Shown in pieces: positions 33,132-43,400 of a stretch of 64,000 nucleotides of DNA. Each line of letters begins with the position of its first letter. The stretch's first letter is position 1. The stretch is from Sporothrix humicola (taxonomy: Eukaryota; Ascomycota; Sordariomycetes; Ophiostomatales; Ophiostomataceae). The stretch covers positions 434,001 through 498,000 of the forward strand of contig WNYE01000010.1 of the NCBI GenBank assembly GCA_021396245.1. Direction: 5' to 3'. The notes below the pieces were generated by a model that was given only the letters and a program-made list of their open reading frames with translations, was not told the origin of the DNA and ran no database searches. The position numbers and the translations under genes are program-made.

Positions 33132-35042
33132 ATGGCATCGGCCACGCCCAACGCCACGCCGGCGGTCGACGCGACATACGGCCAGCGCAGCGTTTTTGGC
33201 GGCGACGGACTGGCCACAGCGCCGACAGATGCAGATCTCGACTGCGAAGACGAGCAGGAAGCCCTAGCGTACCTGCGGCTTGTAAGGTGAGAACTATTTG
33301 TCCCTGGCTCCGTTCTTTTATTTGGTTGTCTTTTTATTTGAACCCCTGCTGAACATTTAGCTAACGAGATTTCTTGTGACAGAGACGAGGCGAGCAAGAT
33401 CCCACATGTTATGGTGATGCCCCGGCATGGACCACAGGCTCTTCCGCCAGGATACGCTGCTGCAGCGGCAGCTGCATCGGCGGTGGTAGCACCGGCGTCT
33501 TCGAAACAGACTACGCCCAAAAAGAAGCGGCGGCGGCGGAAACACTGGGACGAACAGGACGACGGACTCGACGCGGAAATGTCGTACGGCGACGACAACA
33601 GAGATGGCGACTTTGCCAACAACAATGGCAACGGCAACGGCAACGCGGCTAAGAAACGACGAGTGTCCCGGCAACAAGCTGTGGCGGTTGGGCTGTCATA
33701 CGACGACGAAGGTCCAGGGGATGGTGGCCTAAACTACGAAGAAGACGAGAAAGAAGCAAAGGCTGAGGAAGACTACGAAGATGAGGGTGAGGTTTCGGAC
33801 GCCAACGCCGCCGACAACCACGACGAAGATCAAGACTATACGCTGGAGCACCACGACCTGTACCACAGCAGTGTCGGCGATTCGCGCGGCTACTACCATG
33901 ATGGAGCCTACGTTGCAGCACCAGCCGAAGAAGACTCTTATGGAGCCCCAGCCCAGGCCGCCGTGCATACAAATGGTCATTCTGCAGACGACGCATACAC
34001 TCACGTCGACGCGGACAACGGTGCCGATCCCGATCTTGAAGCCGAGTCTGCCCAGTTCAGTTCTGCCTACCGTTCTCGTCTACTTCTTGTGCATTTCGCC
34101 CAGCTTCGAGCTATTGTCCGCCCGTCACCCGAGGATTTCAACCCTGACCAGCTGGCCGACGCTGTTGCTGCACTGCCGCCAGACCACGACACCGACGTCG
34201 GCCCGCTCAGTACGCGTTCTGGCGTGTACCGTCGCTGGCTGTATTTGCTGCGCACAACAGACCCTCTGCCCGCACAGATTGCCGCCATGGACAAAGTTAG
34301 TGTTTTGCGGCTGTTGCGTGTTCTGCTGCGAGGTCTGTTGGCAGGAGGATCAAAGTCGTCTCGGTCTTCGCGGGCTGGCCGGTTTGAGCAGAAGCTGTTG
34401 GGCGGCGGCCGTGGAAGCAACACCGGAAACAGGAACGGGAATGGAAACGGCGGTATCGACATGACTGGACGCACGAGCCGGTGGCTGTGGTCGCTGCTTG
34501 CACGGCTGCCAGACCGGGGCGAGCTGGATTACCGCGAGGTGGGCTACATTCGAGATGTTGCCAAGCAGGCCGTGATGCGGCTTGCACACCTGTGCTACGA
34601 CATGGAAGGAACAGATACCAATGGAGGCCATTATGAAGAAGAAGAGGAGGAGTTTGAAGAAGGAGCAGCAGGAGAGCCAAGTGGCGATCCTGATGGAGAA
34701 GCCACAGAGCCAAAGGAGAACGAACTCGGCCAAGAAAAAGAAAAGAACGAGACGGCCAATGACCAAGACCCAGAAGATGTTCCCATGGACATGGATTCAG
34801 AGGCAGAGACCGGAGAGGCCAAGGAGGACGAAGAGGGTGGCGCCACGAAGAAAGAAGGCCAAGACTCGCCACAGGGTGCTGTAGAGGATGGCACGGCCAA
34901 CAACGACGAAAACGAGGACGAAGACGGCGAAATGCAGCAGAGAGCCACACTGGAAATGGTACTTGCTGTGGCCGGCGAGCTATACGGACAGCGGGACCTG
35001 CTGGCGTTCCGGACGCCGTGGCCAGCTGCTTCGTCTAACTGA
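33132..35042 (+). CDS. Gemin2/SIP1-like snRNP assembly protein with acidic expansions
   Basis: Two exons (33132-33286, 33383-35042; 96-nt intron) encode 604 residues. The spliced N-terminus gives EALAYLRLVRDEASKIPHVMV (43-63), which matches the Gemin2 start pattern that binds Sm proteins. The C-terminal half holds RTTDPLPAQIAAMDKVSVLRLLRVLL, SRWLWSLLARLPDRGELDYREVGYIRDVA and finally AGELYGQRDLLAFRTPWP, matching the helical SIP1 domain. Human Gemin2 is under half this length. The extra residues are a basic KKKRRRRKHW tract near 95 followed by Asp/Glu-rich, Asn/Gly-rich and Glu-rich blocks, all likely disordered. The expected role is assembling Sm rings on spliceosomal snRNA. The identification rests on patterns, so the family assignment should be treated as probable. 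Confidence 0.75.
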
Positions 35043-35901
35043 AAAGATACCCAAACATTTAGACAAGCTTGTTTCGCATCAAAATTCAAATTATATATCA
35101 TAGGATTTCACAATGCGTATCGCTATATCTGTGCCTTCTTCAGGTTGGTATCACGTGATTCGTGATCTCGAACTCTTCAACTCAAGTCGAGCAAACTGAC
35201 GAAATTCAAGTGTGGATCTTACATGGTCGTGCCAGCTTTTTCCGAGACACCCGTTGCCCATCGTCCAAGAACACGACAAGTTGCCCTGTTTTTACCTGTC
35301 CATTGCCTCCGTGAGAACCACTTTACGCGTGGGTGAGAGAAAAACACGACCACGACGCGTCTCTGAACACGAAATACACTAGTCCTGATTAGGAAGTACC
35401 TGAATCTCCGCCAAGGCACTCGGCTAACAGGCGCTATTGCCTCCCAATTTCAGTGTCAGCTCCTTCCTGGAGAATTTCCCCAGCCATCGCTTTCTTTCCA
35501 AGTTTAATTGATTCCTCTTCATTAGGGCCTCTGCCTCTTTTTCTCAACTTCCTTTCATCAACTACCCACCAACAGAGGCATCGTCAACCTTTGGCCTCCC
35601 TTTTCCCATTTTCCCGCTGTTTTTCCTTTGTCACTCAATTCTTCCATCTTCACACAAACACACCCGGCTTCTCCATTGAATTGAATCACTGTCATTTTCT
35701 TGCCTTTCTTTCCTTTCCTCGTTCTCGCATCGACCAATCTCCACTCACTGCATTTCTGTTTCTGTTTCTGCTTCTCGACTCCGCGATTCGTTTACTTTCG
35801 ACTCTTTTTGCATTGACACCGTCTCTACGACAACCCAATTGGCTTCTCCACATACTTTATACTCCCCCTCCCCCTATACACTCCACCTCCTACCTCCCAC
35901 G
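35043..35901. promoter_or_regulatory. Promoter/leader of the Spd1-like gene
   Basis: The proximal 450 bases (about 35450-35900) are C/T-rich leader-like sequence. Further upstream lie a CACGTG near 35154 and two ACGCGT (MCB) elements at 35325-35330 and 35355-35360. No other gene is seen. Confidence 0.5.
35325..35360 (+). promoter_or_regulatory. Paired MCB elements (ACGCGT)
   Basis: Two ACGCGT hexamers, 30 bp apart, lie about 545-575 bp upstream of the Spd1-like start codon. ACGCGT is the core bound by MBF-type (Mbp1/Swi6, Cdc10) factors at G1/S genes. Individual copies are expected by chance, so the pairing and the S-phase-related neighbour give the support. Confidence 0.45.
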
Positions 35902-36948
35902 ATGGCCACTCGTCGTGTCAAGCGCCCGTTTGCGGGCCAGTCCAGCGACCCTTCGCAGCGCCAGATCACAAGCTTCTTTGATCGCACCGAATCCGACTTC
36001 GACTCCGAGACGACCAGCACCGACCGCCCGTCTTTTGAACGCCGCCCGTCGGCGCCGCTTCTACCGCCGAGCGTCCAGGCCAACCTGCTGGCCGTCGGCA
36101 TGCGTGTCCGCAAGTCGGTTCCCGAGGGATACAAGACGGGCAAAGAGGAGATGGAGGCCTTTGTTTCGAGACGGGTGACGCCGGTAATGACTGCGACTGC
36201 ACCAATGCCTCCCGTGGCTACTCCTGCCGCCACCCCTCTTTTCAACACCTCGTACGGACGCCCGACTGCTCGCGAGCTGACGCCGTTCTGCGGTCTGCAC
36301 AAGATTGGCGGGCTTGGTGTGCAGTCGTTTGAAAACGACGACGGCCGGCCCATGTTTGATGCTTCTCTTTTTGAGGGTGATGGCGACAACATTGACAGCG
36401 ACTACAATGGATACTCGGAGCCGCCAAGCCTGACGAGCAGCCAGGAGACGGTGTCGTCGACAGCCTCGTCCCAGTCTTACCAGTCCCGGTTCTCGTCCGC
36501 CTCTCGGTTCACTGAGCGGTTCAACTACAATGGACCGTCGACGTCGACTCGCAAGCGGGTCTATGGTCAGGAAGAGGACTCTGAGTGTGCTTCGGGCTCT
36601 TCTTCTTTCTTCCATGTCCACGAGGACGCTCACTTCCCGACAATGGCGGCGCCGACATCCTCCACTATGTCCATCAACGGCTGGCTGACTGCCGGCAACA
36701 ACCAGCCTGGGTCTGGACGCCGTGTGCTGGCCGTCCCGCGAAGCCGCCAAACTAAGAGTGGCGAACAGCAGCAGCAGCAGTCCCTGCGTAAGCAGCAGAC
36801 GGATGGCGGTCACCCGCGTGTCGTTCGCTTCCTCGACCAAGAGAACGTCGGCATTGTCGTCAACGATTTCGGCGAGGCTGACTTCCTGGATTCCAGCATG
36901 ATTGCTCAAGGCAACGGCGAGCACGACATGGAGATGGGCGGCATGTAG
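35902..36948 (+). CDS. Putative ribonucleotide reductase inhibitor (Spd1/Dif1-like)
   Basis: A single exon of 348 residues starting at the ATG for MATRRVKRPFAG. Residues 19-26 (QRQITSFF) form a PCNA-interacting box of the Q-x-x-I-x-x-F-F type. Residues about 55-77 (LPPSVQANLLAVGMRVRKSV) followed by PEGYKTGK, and later ARELTPFCGLHKIGG, match blocks I associate with the fungal RNR_inhib family that includes Spd1 and Dif1. Such proteins restrain ribonucleotide reductase and in fission yeast are destroyed in S phase by the PCNA-linked CRL4-Cdt2 ligase. The rest is Ser/Thr-rich and disordered with a short Gln run (CAG repeats near 36770). Function is inferred from these blocks only. Paired MCB elements lie upstream. 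Confidence 0.68.
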   Translation: MATRRVKRPFAGQSSDPSQRQITSFFDRTESDFDSETTSTDRPSFERRPSAPLLPPSVQANLLAVGMRVRKSVPEGYKTGKEEMEAFVSRRVTPVMTATAPMPPVATPAATPLFNTSYGRPTARELTPFCGLHKIGGLGVQSFENDDGRPMFDASLFEGDGDNIDSDYNGYSEPPSLTSSQETVSSTASSQSYQSRFSSASRFTERFNYNGPSTSTRKRVYGQEEDSECASGSSSFFHVHEDAHFPTMAAPTSSTMSINGWLTAGNNQPGSGRRVLAVPRSRQTKSGEQQQQQSLRKQQTDGGHPRVVRFLDQENVGIVVNDFGEADFLDSSMIAQGNGEHDMEMGGM

Positions 36949-37455
36949 GGACGTCCCCTATCGGGCTCTATTCTCCTTTGACTCCTTTATTATTTTCCTT
37001 TGTTCATTACCGTTTCCTTATTGTCTTTGATATCCCGCAATGTTTTCTGCACTTGCATCCCTTCCATATTTCTGTATTTTTGGATTCTTTTTTTCCGTGT
37101 CTGTATAGCATTTGTATATTTAGTTTTGGGTTTATGGTTCGGCTGGCATGGGTTCTACCTGGTCTCTGGAAAGACTGGGCATTACGTGGAATTTGGGTAA
37201 CTGGGAGGCAAGACTGGTGGCTGGTCGTGGGCGGCGGTATTGTGAAGATTATTTTGAAGATTTCATGTGTTTTATGCTTGCTCACGCGGCCATTAAAGAG
37301 AAAAGCTCTTTCGTTTTACTTTTTTGAGATGAATTATTCAAATTATCCAACAAACAAGATAACAAGCACCGATATATTTGATTTTATGTTCCTGAAAGTA
37401 GACTGACTAAACTACATGCAAAAATACACCTCTCCAGCAACTCCACACCCGCCGT
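36949..37455. other. Convergent 3' flanks, Spd1-like gene and DPS1
   Basis: T-rich then A/T-rich sequence between convergent stop codons. It holds probable 3' UTRs and poly(A) zones of both genes and no further ORF worth naming. Confidence 0.55.
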
Positions 37456-39291
37456 TTACGGCAGAAGACGCTTGGGCGTCCGCGGGTAGTAGGCGGCAAG
37501 CTGTACGCTCGGCAGGTTGAGGAAGAAAGCGACGACACGGTCGAGACCAATGCCGCCACCGCCGTGCGGCGGGACACCGGCCTGCCGGAACACGTCGACG
37601 TACTCCTTGAGACCCTCGGACTTGGGGTCGAGGCCCTTGCGGCGCATCCGCGCCTCGAGCAGGCCGGCCTCGTGGATCCGCTGGCCACCGGACAGAATCT
37701 CCTGGCCGCGCATGAAGAAGTCGTAGGCGTTGCAGACGTTGCTGTTGGTCGGGTCCTCCATTGTGTAAAAAGGACGCGCGCCCTGGGGGAACTTGTCGAG
37801 CACATAGAACTCGGTGTTGAACTTTTGGCGCACCAGCTCGCCCAGCGCCTTTTCTTGGGGAGTCGACATGTCCTCGTCATCCGAGACGTTGCGGTAGGCC
37901 TCGGGGCCGTGCTCGCGCAGCAGCTTCTGGCCCTCGGCAAACGTCAGGCGCACCTCCTTGCCGGGCTCGGGCAGCAGGAAATCGGTCGATGGGTAGACAG
38001 TGCGGACGGTCTCGATGTCGTCGGCGCAGCGCTGCTTGAGGCCGCGGAAGATGTGCAGCAGGACGCCCTCGAGCATGTGCAGCACCTCGTGATACGACTC
38101 CTGGATCTCCATCTCCATATCGAGACCCGTGAACTCGGTCATGTGGCGCGGCGTGTTGGAGTTTTCGGCACGGTAGACGGGGCCGACGCAGAACACGCGC
38201 TTGCGGCCACCGGCGATCTCGTACTGCTTGTAGAACTGCGGGCTCTGCGCCAGGAACGCCGGCTTGCCAAAGTACGTCAGCTGGAATACGTTGGCGCCGC
38301 CCTCGGATGCAGCGTCGATCAGGCCGGGCGCCTGGAAGCCCTTGAAGCCGCGCGCGTCGAGGTACTCGCGGAACAGCTTCTCGGTCTCGTAGCGCACATT
38401 GGCAATGGCCTGCTGGACAGGCGCGCGCTTGTGCATGACAATGTTGTCGAGATGCGTGCCCAGGGCGGCGCCGGAAATGGTGTTCTCGGCAGCAACGTCG
38501 AGGTTCTTAACGCCCTCGGTCACAGCCTCGGTGCCCTTGGCAGCCTCTGCCTCAGCAGCAGCCTCGGCCTCGCCGCCGGCCGTGTCGTCAAAGTTGTTGA
38601 CGGCCTTGTTGGCCGACGCAAGAGTCAGGCCCAGAATCTGCGGGGCGGCCGCGACTACGAAGAACTTGGTAATGTGCAGCTCGAATCCAGACACCTTGCA
38701 GCTCTTGATCGGCTCGGGCGCGCGGCGCACAATGGCCTCGACGACGACGCACGACTCGAAGCTGCGCGAGCCGGCCCACTTGACCATGGCACGGCTCACA
38801 ATGTTCTCCTTGACGTCGGGCTTCGTCGCCGCCAAAACGCCCTGGATCGTCCAGTCCTGCTGCTCGCGCAGCTCCACAAAGCACATCTTGGCGCCCTGCA
38901 TCCGCGAGTTCTGGATCCAGCCGTACAGGCGCACCGCCTTGTCGACGTGCTCCTTGCCCAGCTGCGGCAGAGCCACCGGGTTTGCGCCGTCCGTGAATCG
39001 CAGGCCGCCCTTGGCCGCAAACGCCGCCACGTCGCCGTAGTTCTCCGTGGCCAGGTCGACCTCCTCGCCGCCAGCACCGCCGCCAGCCGCCTTGGCCGCC
39101 GCCTCGGCAGCAGCACGCTCGGCCGCACGCTGGGCCTTTAGAGCCTCCTTCTTGGCCTTGGCCTCGGCCTTCTTGGCTGCCTTCTTCGACGGGCCCTCGC
39201 CCTCACCCTCAGGAGCCGGAGCGGCGCCAGCAGCAGGGGCAGCGGGGGCAGCCTCGGCCGCGGGCGTCTCGGTAGGTTGCGGCGCAGACAT
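37456..39291 (-). CDS. DPS1: Aspartyl-tRNA synthetase, cytoplasmic
   Basis: A single exon of 611 residues on the minus strand. It has an Ala/Lys/Glu-rich N-terminal extension (about 1-75), typical of eukaryotic cytosolic AspRS and probably tRNA-binding. An OB-fold anticodon domain follows (RLYGWIQNSRMQGAKMCFVEL). The class II catalytic core shows motif 2 as VGPVYRAENSNTPRH, then TEFTGLDMEMEI, and motif 3 as GGIGLDRVVAFFL, ending in YPRTPKRLLP. It charges cytosolic tRNA-Asp. Codon use is strongly C/G-ending, as in ILS1, and gives a 525-codon antisense shadow frame. A TGAGTCA element lies about 180 bp upstream of the start. Confidence 0.96.
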   Translation of the reverse strand: MSAPQPTETPAAEAAPAAPAAGAAPAPEGEGEGPSKKAAKKAEAKAKKEALKAQRAAERAAAEAAAKAAGGGAGGEEVDLATENYGDVAAFAAKGGLRFTDGANPVALPQLGKEHVDKAVRLYGWIQNSRMQGAKMCFVELREQQDWTIQGVLAATKPDVKENIVSRAMVKWAGSRSFESCVVVEAIVRRAPEPIKSCKVSGFELHITKFFVVAAAPQILGLTLASANKAVNNFDDTAGGEAEAAAEAEAAKGTEAVTEGVKNLDVAAENTISGAALGTHLDNIVMHKRAPVQQAIANVRYETEKLFREYLDARGFKGFQAPGLIDAASEGGANVFQLTYFGKPAFLAQSPQFYKQYEIAGGRKRVFCVGPVYRAENSNTPRHMTEFTGLDMEMEIQESYHEVLHMLEGVLLHIFRGLKQRCADDIETVRTVYPSTDFLLPEPGKEVRLTFAEGQKLLREHGPEAYRNVSDDEDMSTPQEKALGELVRQKFNTEFYVLDKFPQGARPFYTMEDPTNSNVCNAYDFFMRGQEILSGGQRIHEAGLLEARMRRKGLDPKSEGLKEYVDVFRQAGVPPHGGGGIGLDRVVAFFLNLPSVQLAAYYPRTPKRLLP

Positions 39292-40449
39292 TTGGATTGT
39301 GGGTGTTGTGTGTTGGAAGAGTTCGTTTGTTTTGTTTTGATTCGATTAACAGAGAGCGGGGTCAATTGTTGATTCTCGTCGTCAATTGTTTTGGGCTCTG
39401 ACGAGTTGGGTCCCTGATGCTCGATGTCAATTGGGGTGAACAGAGATAAAGAAATGCGAAAGTGGTGTGCCTGAGTCAGGTCGCCGGCTTTTTCCCTTTT
39501 TACCTTTTTCCTCGATTTTGGTGTTTTGTTTGGCCGTCTCAAAAACCAGTCATACTAATATTCTGGTAAAGCTTTTTTTGCCCTTTGAAGAAAGAGCTGC
39601 GGGCGGGGTGGGGTGGAGAGGGGCAGGAGCAACACAGGAGCTCTTTCCCGCGAATGGCCGCTAACATGTTGTAGAGCACTCGCGCCTTCCAGGCCGCCAT
39701 CTGCCACTGTCACGCTACTGCCGTCCGCCATCGGCCAGGCTGTTCGGTGCTATCTTTAGACGGAAGGAACTTCGCCGACAGAGTCATTTTGAAGGAGATA
39801 TTCGAATCACCTGTTGATATGATCCCCTCAATAAAACAGCCCATTCTTTCTATTTCACTGAAGATATGGACCTGCCTGAAGAGTCAGTCAGACTAGAGAT
39901 CTCCCATTTTTGGGCGAGGTCGGAAGTGTGGAAGAAGATAGAAAAAACTGTCATGACGTAAGAAGAAAATGAATGTATGAAGAACGGAAAATAAACGAGC
40001 CAAAAGATATAATAAAACGCACGAAAATAAAAAATAAAGAAGAGCTTTGGTTATCAACTCGACTTGTGAGCATTAAAATAATGAAATTATAGAATATTAA
40101 GAGAGAAAGACGCCGCACGCCTTATAAACGCAGTTCCTCCAAGCGACAATATCGCACATAGGGAATCGAACAGACGAGATGCAATCAACGAGATATCTCG
40201 TGACAAATAAAGAAACAAGAAAAGCACGGAAAAATGAACAAAATCAAAACTGCGAAGATGCAGAACAGAGAATGCAAACACCAATAAAAACCAAAATAGC
40301 CCAAAAATTAGTGGTCCCATCAAGAAATCGCGAGATCTCTCGATAGAATAGTCGTGCTTCGTCCTCCATGTCGTTCTCCAGATCATGCTTCGATTCGTGT
40401 GAACATCACACATAAACTCCCGCATCCCTCTCATCGCAACCTACGATTG
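39292..40449. other. DPS1 promoter and KOG1 3' flank
   Basis: Next to DPS1 lies a T/G-rich leader with a GCN4/CPC1-type TGAGTCA. Beyond about 39950 the sequence is A/T-rich 3' flank of KOG1. No gene is seen. Both neighbours are on the minus strand. Confidence 0.5.
39472..39478 (-). promoter_or_regulatory. GCN4/CPC1-type site (TGAGTCA) upstream of DPS1
   Basis: A perfect TGAGTCA (TGACTCA on the gene strand) lies about 180 bp before the AspRS start codon. It mirrors the site in front of ILS1, which supports general amino acid control of both synthetases. Confidence 0.55.
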
Positions 40450-43400
40450 TTAATCAAACGCACGCTCGTCTGACGGCGAGAATAGGTTGATGTGAGAGTC
40501 ACCCCGGGCTGCACAGCCGAGCGTCATCTTGTGCGGGTGGAATGCCGTTGCCGCAATCGGTGCGCTGCGGCTCTGAAGGAAGCCCGAGTACGGCTCAACG
40601 CGAGACAGCTCGCGGCCGTCGAGGTTGAACACCTTGACCGAGCGAGACGATGTGCCACTAGTAAACATGTTAGAAGACTAATAAAAATAAAACATCTGAA
40701 AGGGAACTGTTCGAACTCACACTGCAAATACTGGTAGATGCTCGTGGGTGCTGGCCGTCCGGAGCGTGCGTGTCGTCGTCTGGATCGTGTTGAGCGGGTG
40801 GTCGCTGCGAATGTCCCACAGCTTGACCTTGCCGTCGCGGGCCGCCGAAAGCAGCTCGCGCTGTCCACCGCGCTGCATATGCACGCTCTTGATCCACACA
40901 CGGTCTGAATCGTCCTTCCACTTGCGCACCATGGCGTCCTGCGATCGCACGCGCAAATCGAATACACGCACTGCACCGTCGCCAAAACCAGCCACAAAAA
41001 TGTTGCCAGTCATCTGGTCGCTCGTCAGCGACGTCACGCACGAGCCAGACCGCGCCGGGATATCTGCCACACATGCCTCGCTGCCAGCGTTCCACACACG
41101 GATCATGCGCACGTCGCCTGCCACCAGCACACGGCCCGATACCTGCTGCCAGTCAAACACCATGCCCGAGTGCACGTTGCTCGGCACCATGTCTGTCAGC
41201 GCCCGCCACGACGTCGCCAGCTCGACCTTGGAGTACGAGTCGTAGTTGCGGTACACGCGAAGCACGCCGTCCGACGATCCAGCCATCAGTAGCGCCTGGT
41301 CGTCTTCGTTGATGAACTTCATATCGCTGATGCGAGAACCCGGCGGGTTGCCATTCGAGAACCGGCTCAGCTTCTCCACGCGCTTCCAGTCCCACACCTG
41401 GACCGTGTTGCCGTCGTCGGCCACGGCCAAGTGGTCCTCGAACTGGTGGAACGCCATCCGTGCAGGCTGCGAACCGTTGTTGATAATGCCGAGCTGGTTG
41501 GTCCACTTGTGTGAGCCTGCATACTGCTTCTGAGGCTGTGTGTCACGTAGTGTACCCTCGTTTCTCGCACGTCGCCACAGGCGCTCGTTGTACTCCGTGC
41601 TGCCTGGCTCTTCGGCCTCCATAAGGCGCATCTGCGGCTCGCGGAAGTACTCGGTCGACCAGTCAAGCAGAGTGCTAGCCAGAGGCAGCGTCGGTGGCAG
41701 GTCGGCAGGGCGGGGCTCGAAACCGGCAGAAACTGGTTCTTTGGCCACATTGTACGGCGACATTGTGCTCTCGCGCTCACTGTCCTCGGGGGGCGCAGCC
41801 GTGCGGTCCAGTGCAACACCAAGACCACGTGCCCGGCCGGATCCTCTCTGGAAGGTCGACGCCGAGCGCAAGAGGCCAGGCGAAGAGGGCGGCTCACTGC
41901 CGTGAGACGAACCGGGCGGGCCACCGTTTGCAGGTGAACCGCCAGAAGTGTCTGCGCCCCAGAAGGGGGAGAAGAGAGTGCTGACGGTCCGCCGCAGCAG
42001 ACCAGGAGACGGTGGCGGGTAGACAGCGTCGGATGCGCCACCACCGTTGATGCCGTTGCCGTTCACACCACCGGCAAGACCGCCGTCGTTGGCATCACCG
42101 TTGGCTGCACCGCTTGCACCAGTGCCCACAATGAGGCTTGTGCTGTTCCGCAGGCCTGGAGTGGTCACGTTCCGCGCGAGGCGTCTATGCTTCTTGTGGA
42201 TGTCCTCGATAATGCTCTGTGCCTGCGAGCCAATCTCAGAGTTGAGGAGTGCTTCGTGCAGGTAGTCCACAATGGTTGTGGCGTGAGACTGCACTTCAGG
42301 GTGAGGATCAACCGACAGAATCAGAATGTGCTTCCAGTACGCCGTGAAGATGGTGTTGTGCGAGAGTCCCTGTGCGCTCTCCTTGACGGTGCCATCGCGG
42401 TTCCGGTTCTCGGGCCGAACATACTGCAGTCCGATCTTGTGAGTGCCGAGGCCCGAGTCCTTGGGCGGGAACAGGAGGTACTCCTTCTCCTCTTGCAGGT
42501 GCTCGAAAGCGGCCACCAGGAACTTGTTCTCGTACCGGAGCACGAAGTGCGACATAAACACTAGCAACTCCTTGCGCACCATGGCGCTGCCGTCGTTGGC
42601 CATGTCCATCAGTGTCCACGCAATCGACTCCTCCACACGGGCAACCTCGTCCGTCAAGTCCGGAATGCCCAGCAGTGTCGTCATGGCGTAGATCATAGAT
42701 GCGCGCACTTCGCAGATCTTGTCCTGGGCAAGGGGTGATAGCCGTGCAGGCGCGTTCTCACGAATGCCCCGCCACTTGGCCTCGGGCAGATCCTGCCACA
42801 GCTGGCTCAGACAGAGGCAAGACCACTGGCGAAGCAGCGGGTTGTCCTCGTTGCGCAGGTGGATCAGGCACGAGGTCATAATGTCCGTCTGGTTGCAGAC
42901 CGTCTGGCCGGGCTTGTAGTTCTTGCACAGCATGGCAAGAATAAAGGCGCACATGGCCTTGTGCTCGTCTGTGTTGGTAACGGGAAGGCCTTCGGCAGGC
43001 TTCAGAATGGACGAAAAGTAGTTATAGCCGCTGTCCTTGATGAGGTCCTGCTGGCACGAGATGTCGACGGCCAAGACGCGGGTCCAGATGAACACCATGA
43101 CGGGCTTCAGCTCAGACGTGGCAGACTGGAGCAGCTTCAGCACATAAGGGAAGATACCGATACTTAGTGCGAGCTGCACTGCCCACGGACCCAAGTCGAG
43201 GAAACGGCCAAGGAGAATAAGTGCTCGTACTCGGTGCTGTTGGCTAAGGAGCACTTGAAGCACCACCGGCAGCTGGTCAGGCGACTTCTTCTGCATTGCG
43301 TCGCCGCGTGTCAGGTACTTCTCAAAAGCAGTGAGCTGGTCTGCAAAGAATGTCGAGTTGCAGTACTCGTATTCGATCTCGCCGGCCTCTTTCCGCTCGA

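Noticed and set aside
37564..39141. 525-codon antisense open frame across DPS1
   Set aside because: Same cause: codon-bias shadow of the AspRS gene on the opposite strand.
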